NCBI GenBank assembly: GCA_903839965.1
Contig: CAIMEK010000033.1
Span: 1-7,921, forward strand
Origin: an uncultured Acetobacteraceae bacterium
Lineage (GTDB): Bacteria; Pseudomonadota; Alphaproteobacteria; Acetobacterales; Acetobacteraceae
Length of the DNA stretch: 7,921 bases
Direction of reading: 5' to 3'
The translations under genes were made by a program, and so were the position numbers. The notes beneath the pieces were generated by a model. That model worked only from the letters and a program-made list of their open reading frames with translations. It searched no databases and was not told the origin of the DNA. Numbering within the stretch: the stretch's first letter is position 1; each line of letters opens with the position of its first letter. Shown here one piece after another: positions 5,093 to 7,921 of this stretch.

Positions 5093-7165
5093 ATGTCCGC
5101 TGCCCGGGCGTCCAACAATGGAGCCCTCAACTGGCTGATCTGGCTCGTGGTGGCCGTGGTCGGAGCAATTGCCCTCGGCATGGTGGCGCTAAGCCGCGAT
5201 GAACCGATCAATGCGATCTGGCTGGTGACTGCCGCGGTATGCACCTACCTGATCGCCTACCGCTTCTACAGCCTGTTCATCGGCCGTGCGGTCCTGGCTA
5301 TCGATCCGCGCCGCCCGACCCCGGCAATGCGGCATGACGACGGCCTGGACTACGTGCCAACCAACAAGTGGGTGCTGTTCGGCCACCATTTCGCCGCCAT
5401 CGCGGGCGCTGGCCCCCTGGTCGGCCCGGTGCTCGCCGCCCAGATGGGCTACCTGCCCGGCACGTTGTGGCTGCTGACCGGTGTGGTGTTCGCCGGCGCC
5501 GTGCAGGACTGCATCGTGCTGTTCATCTCGGTCCGTCGCGACGGTCGTTCGCTTGGCGATATGATCCGCTCTGAGATGGGTGCCGCGCCCGGCATCATCG
5601 CCATGTTCGGCATCCTGATGATCATGATCATCCTGCTGGCCGTGCTGGCGCTGATCGTGGTGAACGCGTTGAAAGGCAGCCCGTGGGGCACCTTCACCGT
5701 ATTCGCGACCATTCCCATCGCCATTCTCATGGGACTTTACAGCCGCTTCATCCGGCCTGGCCGCATCCTGGAGATGTCGGCGATCGGCATCGTCCTGCTG
5801 TTCGCCGCCATCGTCTACGGCCAGACCGTTTCCGAAACCCCGGCGATGGCCGTCCTGTTCACCTATTCCGGCGAGTCGCTGGCGCTGATTCTGATCGGCT
5901 ACGGCTTCGTCGCCGCGGTGCTGCCCGTCTGGCTGCTGCTCGCGCCGCGCGACTACCTGTCGACCTTCCTCAAGATCGGCACGATTCTGGCGCTGGCCGT
6001 CGGCATCATGGTGTTCCACCCGCAACTGAAGATGCCGGCCATCAGCCGCTACGTGGACGGCACCGGCCCGGTATTCGCCGGCCAGCTGTTCCCGTTCCTG
6101 TTCATCACCATCGCCTGCGGCGCCGTCTCGGGGTTCCACGCGCTGGTCTCCTCGGGCACCACGCCGAAGATGATCGAGAACGAGAACCAGATCCGTATGA
6201 TGGGCTATGCCGGCATGCTGATGGAAAGCTTCGTCGGCATCATGGCCCTGGTCGCCGCCTGCGTGCTGGAGCCGGGCGCCTACTTCGCCATGAACAGTCC
6301 GGCCGGCATGATCGGCACTACGGTGATCGATGCCGCGGCGAAGATCTCGTCTTGGGGCTTCGTCATCACGCCGGATATGCTGACCCAGCTCGCCAAGGAC
6401 GTCGGCGAGACCACCATCCTCTCGCGTGCCGGCGGCGCGCCCACGCTGGCCGTTGGCATGGCGCACATCCTCTCCGGCGTCACCGGCAGACACCTGATGG
6501 CGTTCTGGTACCACTTCGCCATCCTGTTCGAAGCCCTGTTCATCCTCACCACCGTGGATGCCGGAACCCGGGTCGCCCGGTTCATGATCCAGGACCTGCT
6601 CGGCACCTTTGTGCCGGTGCTGCGCAGAACCGAGTCGTGGGGCGCCAACGTGCTGGCCACCGCGGTGGCGGTCGCTGGCTGGGGCTGGTTCCTCTACCAG
6701 GGCGTCATCGACCCGCTCGGCGGCATCAACACCCTGTGGCCGCTGTTCGGGATTTCCAACCAGATGCTGGCTGCCATCGCCCTGACGCTCTGCACCGTCG
6801 TGCTGTTCCGCATGAAGCACGAGCGTTATGCGTGGGTGACCATCGTGCCGGCCGCCTGGTTGTCGATCTGCACGCTGACCGCCGGCTGGGAGAAGCTGTT
6901 CGATCCGAGCCCGGCGATCGGCTTCCTCGCGCAGGCCGCCCGCTTCAGCGCCGTGCTGGCAGACGGCAAGGTGCTCGCTCCGGCGCGCAACCTCGGCGAG
7001 ATGCAGCGCGTGATCACAAACTGCTACGTCAACGCGACCATGAGCGCGATGTTCATGGCGCTGGTGGTGGCCATGCTGGTATACGGCGTGATCGGTATCG
7101 TTCGCGCCTACGGCAACCCGTCGGTCACGGCCAAGGAAGTGAGTGGTGATCTGCAGACTGTGTGA
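5093..7165 (+). CDS. cstA: CstA/BtsT-family carbon starvation transporter (pyruvate/peptide uptake)
   Basis: A 690-residue polytopic inner-membrane protein, close to the length of E. coli CstA (701) and recognisably similar throughout. The family is linked to peptide uptake during carbon starvation and to pyruvate import (CstA, BtsT). About 16-18 hydrophobic segments are seen. Conserved blocks include H-H-F-A-A-I-A-G-A-G-P-L-V-G-P (98-112), A-P-R-D-Y-L-S-T-F (284-292), a later G-A-V-S-G-F-H-A-L-V-S-S-G-T-T-P-K-M, and W-Y-H-F-A-I-L-F-E-A-L-F-I-L followed by D-A-G-T-R. ATG 5093 has a GGGAGA ribosome-binding site 7 nt upstream. The stop overlaps the small ybdD gene by 23 nt, the standard cstA-ybdD arrangement. 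The frame is intact and codon use matches the rest of the window. Substrate preference between pyruvate and peptides cannot be told from sequence. Confidence 0.95.
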   Translation: MSAARASNNGALNWLIWLVVAVVGAIALGMVALSRDEPINAIWLVTAAVCTYLIAYRFYSLFIGRAVLAIDPRRPTPAMRHDDGLDYVPTNKWVLFGHHFAAIAGAGPLVGPVLAAQMGYLPGTLWLLTGVVFAGAVQDCIVLFISVRRDGRSLGDMIRSEMGAAPGIIAMFGILMIMIILLAVLALIVVNALKGSPWGTFTVFATIPIAILMGLYSRFIRPGRILEMSAIGIVLLFAAIVYGQTVSETPAMAVLFTYSGESLALILIGYGFVAAVLPVWLLLAPRDYLSTFLKIGTILALAVGIMVFHPQLKMPAISRYVDGTGPVFAGQLFPFLFITIACGAVSGFHALVSSGTTPKMIENENQIRMMGYAGMLMESFVGIMALVAACVLEPGAYFAMNSPAGMIGTTVIDAAAKISSWGFVITPDMLTQLAKDVGETTILSRAGGAPTLAVGMAHILSGVTGRHLMAFWYHFAILFEALFILTTVDAGTRVARFMIQDLLGTFVPVLRRTESWGANVLATAVAVAGWGWFLYQGVIDPLGGINTLWPLFGISNQMLAAIALTLCTVVLFRMKHERYAWVTIVPAAWLSICTLTAGWEKLFDPSPAIGFLAQAARFSAVLADGKVLAPARNLGEMQRVITNCYVNATMSAMFMALVVAMLVYGVIGIVRAYGNPSVTAKEVSGDLQTV

Positions 7166-7367
7166 CCTGTCTCCCGGCATCCGGGTATTCGGGCGTCGTC
7201 TGAAGGAGACGGCCAACCTGATGGTCGGCATGCCGGACTACGACACCTATGCGGCGCACCGGGCGGCTACCCACCCGGACCTGCCCGTGATGACGCGGGA
7301 GGAGTTCTTCCGCGAACGCCAGGAGCGCCGCTACGGCGCAGGCGGCGGCGGCCTTCGCTGCTGCTGA
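7143..7367 (+). CDS. ybdD: YbdD/YjiX family small protein
   Basis: A 74-residue soluble protein of the YbdD/YjiX (DUF466) family, the small partner encoded directly after cstA or btsT in many bacteria. The hallmark G-M-P-D-Y-D-x-Y lies at 29-36, H-P-D at 44-46, E-E-F-F-R-E-R-Q-x-x-R-Y-G at 53-65, and the protein ends in the typical vicinal Cys-Cys. Family members are thought to be needed for full activity of the cognate transporter, but the mechanism is unsettled. The start is a GTG at 7143 or the immediately following GTG at 7146. Both lie inside the end of cstA with AAGGAA just upstream, implying translational coupling. An acceptable ATG only occurs inside the conserved region, so a GTG start is required. 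Confidence 0.92.
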   Translation: MVICRLCDLSPGIRVFGRRLKETANLMVGMPDYDTYAAHRAATHPDLPVMTREEFFRERQERRYGAGGGGLRCC

Positions 7368-7373
7368 AACCGA

Positions 7374-7403
7374 TGCCGCCGCATCCGCCAGGGTGCGGCG
7401 GCA
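7374..7403 (+). terminator. perfect stem-loop after ybdD, possible cstA-ybdD transcript end
   Basis: A 10-bp perfect inverted repeat, TGCCGCCGCA (7374-7383) and TGCGGCGGCA (7394-7403), encloses a 10-nt loop and begins 7 nt after the ybdD stop. Position and stem strength fit a transcript-end structure. No T-tract follows, so it may act with Rho, protect the 3' end, or not terminate at all. Part of the stem and loop (7380-7391) recurs as a 12-bp direct repeat at 7422-7433. Confidence 0.45.
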
Positions 7404-7433
7404 AACGGTTCAATCTGAGCGCGCATCCGCCAG
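7380..7433 (+). repeat. 12-bp direct repeat downstream of ybdD
   Basis: The 12-mer CGCATCCGCCAG occurs at 7380-7391 and again at 7422-7433, 42 nt apart. The first copy spans the left arm and loop of the stem-loop after ybdD, and the second copy lacks the matching right arm. This could reflect a small duplication or a recombination footprint at the junction between the cstA operon and the unrelated sequence to the right. Confidence 0.5.
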
Positions 7434-7502
7434 CACAGGCTTTTGCAGCGAATCCGCAATCCATCAAGTTCGAGACAAGCCGGCGTCCTTCGTCGGCGGG
7501 AC

Positions 7503-7637
7503 GTGTCGTCGTTCCCGAGGGCCGACGACCACACGGTGGCGAACGTGCGCGTCGCCGGCAGTTACAAGACGGATCAGTTCCAGGTGACCCACCCGGCGTC
7601 CACGTCCGGCGTCCTCGGGCTGAGGGCGGCGGTCTGA
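7503..7637 (+). pseudogene. probable C-terminal remnant of an unidentified gene
   Basis: This 44-codon frame ends in TGA 7635-7637. Counting codons from GTG 7503, 42 of 44 third positions are G or C (exceptions AGT and GAT), far above what the other frames show here and typical of genuine genes in a high-GC genome. The peptide includes V-A-N-V-R-V-A-G-S-Y-K-T-D-Q-F-Q-V-T-H-P-A-S and is not one I recognise. Upstream in the same frame the bias disappears within about 20 codons, so the coding signal starts abruptly near 7490-7503. The simplest reading is the tail of a gene whose front was removed by deletion or insertion. A very small intact gene starting at GTG 7503 is possible, but no clear ribosome-binding site is visible. 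Confidence 0.4.
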
Positions 7638-7671
7638 AAAGGAGCGAAGGGCGGCGAAAAACGCATCGCTG

Positions 7672-7766
7672 TGGCCAACTGTCAGGTGATTACCCTCTCA
7701 GCACAGCGCAGCCTGCCGATACGCTAGAGCGTTTTCACGCTGACTGTCCATGGCCTGAGTTGGCCA
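7672..7766 (+). repeat. long imperfect inverted repeat (first structured segment of the right-end leader)
   Basis: Left arm TGGCCAACT (7672-7680), a 2-nt bulge, then CAGG (7683-7686) pairs exactly with CCTG-AGTTGGCCA at 7754-7766, giving 13 base pairs. Inside are a TCAGC/GCTGA pairing (7698-7702 with 7739-7743) and, competing with it, a small AGCGT/ACGCT hairpin with a TTTC loop (7728-7741). A partial copy of the right arm, AGTTGGC, recurs at 7770-7776, and CTAGAG (7724-7729) can pair with CTCTAG (7780-7785). As RNA this would be a long stem enclosing a branched or internal-loop region. It lies about 135 nt before the final gene start. Its function is not known from sequence alone. Confidence 0.5.
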
Positions 7767-7800
7767 AGTAGTTGGCACACTCTAGACCACATGTTCGCCT

Positions 7801-7898
7801 GAGACCGGGGCGACTGAGGGTAACCCGTCTCGCAGTATGCAGGTTTTCGAGGGTTGCGCCGGATGGCCGGTGCCGAGCCTCATGCATAGGAGACGGGT
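7801..7898 (+). promoter_or_regulatory. structured leader sequestering the ribosome-binding site of the last gene
   Basis: ACCCGTCTC (7823-7831) is perfectly complementary to GAGACGGGT (7890-7898), which overlaps the Shine-Dalgarno AGGAGA (7888-7893). Above this 9-bp base the hairpin continues with TATGCA/TGCATA (7836-7841 with 7883-7888), a GAGG/CCTC pairing, and an apical GCGCCGG-ATGG-CCGGTGC stem with one G-U pair. In all about 26 pairs fall within 76 nt. The alternative partner of 7824-7831 is GAGAC(C)GGG at 7801-7809, which would free the ribosome-binding site, so two exclusive folds are possible. This may be a translational switch, part of a larger non-coding RNA, or protection of a transposase gene from read-through expression. 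The pairing is read directly from sequence. No folding energy was computed. Confidence 0.55.
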
Positions 7899-7899
7899 C

Positions 7900-7921
7900 A
7901 TGGACAAGCCTATCACCTACA
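7900..7921 (+). CDS. start of an unidentified gene, truncated by the window edge (possible transposase/recombinase)
   Basis: ATG 7900-7902 follows a near-ideal AGGAGA ribosome-binding site (7888-7893) with a 6-nt spacer, and seven residues, M-D-K-P-I-T-Y, are visible before the window ends. Such an N-terminus followed by a (V/I)-G-(I/M)-D-V motif is common in IS110-family recombinases, but that motif would lie just outside the window, so this is a guess. The structured, gene-free 260 bases before it and the apparent remnant of a broken gene further upstream are compatible with a mobile-element end. That a gene begins here is likely. What it encodes is open. Confidence 0.45.

Noticed and set aside
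5683..7149. 488-codon open frame on the plus strand in another frame
   Set aside because: It is an out-of-frame reading of cstA with a His/Arg/Pro-rich product and no start context.
5189..7231. 680-codon open frame on the minus strand
   Set aside because: It is antisense to cstA, with low-complexity His/Asp/Arg/Gln-rich translation. It arises from the GC-rich codon use of cstA.
7373..7771. 132-codon plus-strand frame after ybdD
   Set aside because: It runs through the stem-loop, the GC3-rich remnant in another frame and the inverted repeat, with mixed third positions and no recognisable domain.
1..7921. CRISPR array, tRNA or rRNA genes
   Set aside because: No regularly spaced repeat series, cloverleaf with acceptor and T-arm, or rRNA-like sequence was seen on either strand.

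Overview
High-GC proteobacterial DNA. An alphaproteobacterium is the best guess, but this is inferred from gene content and style and no rRNA or marker gene is present. The window is an arsenic-detoxification operon on the minus strand, then two further minus-strand genes, a plus-strand cstA-ybdD pair, and at the right edge the start of another gene behind an unusually structured leader.

Layout. 1-124 (+) is the tail of a probable carboxymuconolactone decarboxylase-family gene, convergent with the ars operon. 199-3360 (-) reads, in transcription order, arsR, arsM, a low-molecular-weight-phosphatase-type arsenate reductase, a glutaredoxin-type arsenate reductase and an ACR3 arsenite exporter. 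Every junction overlaps (14, 8, 4 and 4 nt), so this is one tightly coupled operon. An AT-rich stretch with a dyad just upstream of arsR (about 3411-3436) is the likely operator/promoter zone. 3478-3957 (-) is a C_GCAxxG_C_C-family redox protein. 4022-4717 (-) is an exported isochorismatase-like protein that has Ala where cysteine hydrolases carry the nucleophile, and its upstream half is much more AT-rich than the rest of the window. 4718-5092 is non-coding and ends in the cstA promoter region. 5093-7165 (+) is cstA (pyruvate/peptide-type carbon-starvation transporter), overlapped by ybdD (7143-7367), its usual small partner.

How the genes work together. ArsR senses arsenite and releases the operon. 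The two unrelated arsenate reductases make As(III) from As(V). ACR3 exports As(III) and ArsM methylates it. CstA-YbdD is a separate nutrient-scavenging unit.

The right end (7368-7899) is the part least explained by known genes. It holds a stem-loop after ybdD, a 44-codon open frame with strikingly GC-rich third positions that looks like the tail of a lost gene, and two large imperfect inverted repeats (7672-7766 and 7823-7898). The second folds the ribosome-binding site of the gene starting at 7900 into a long interrupted hairpin. Only seven residues of that gene are visible. A mobile-element recombinase (for example IS110-type, whose upstream non-coding end encodes a structured bridge RNA) is a testable hypothesis, not a demonstrated identity.
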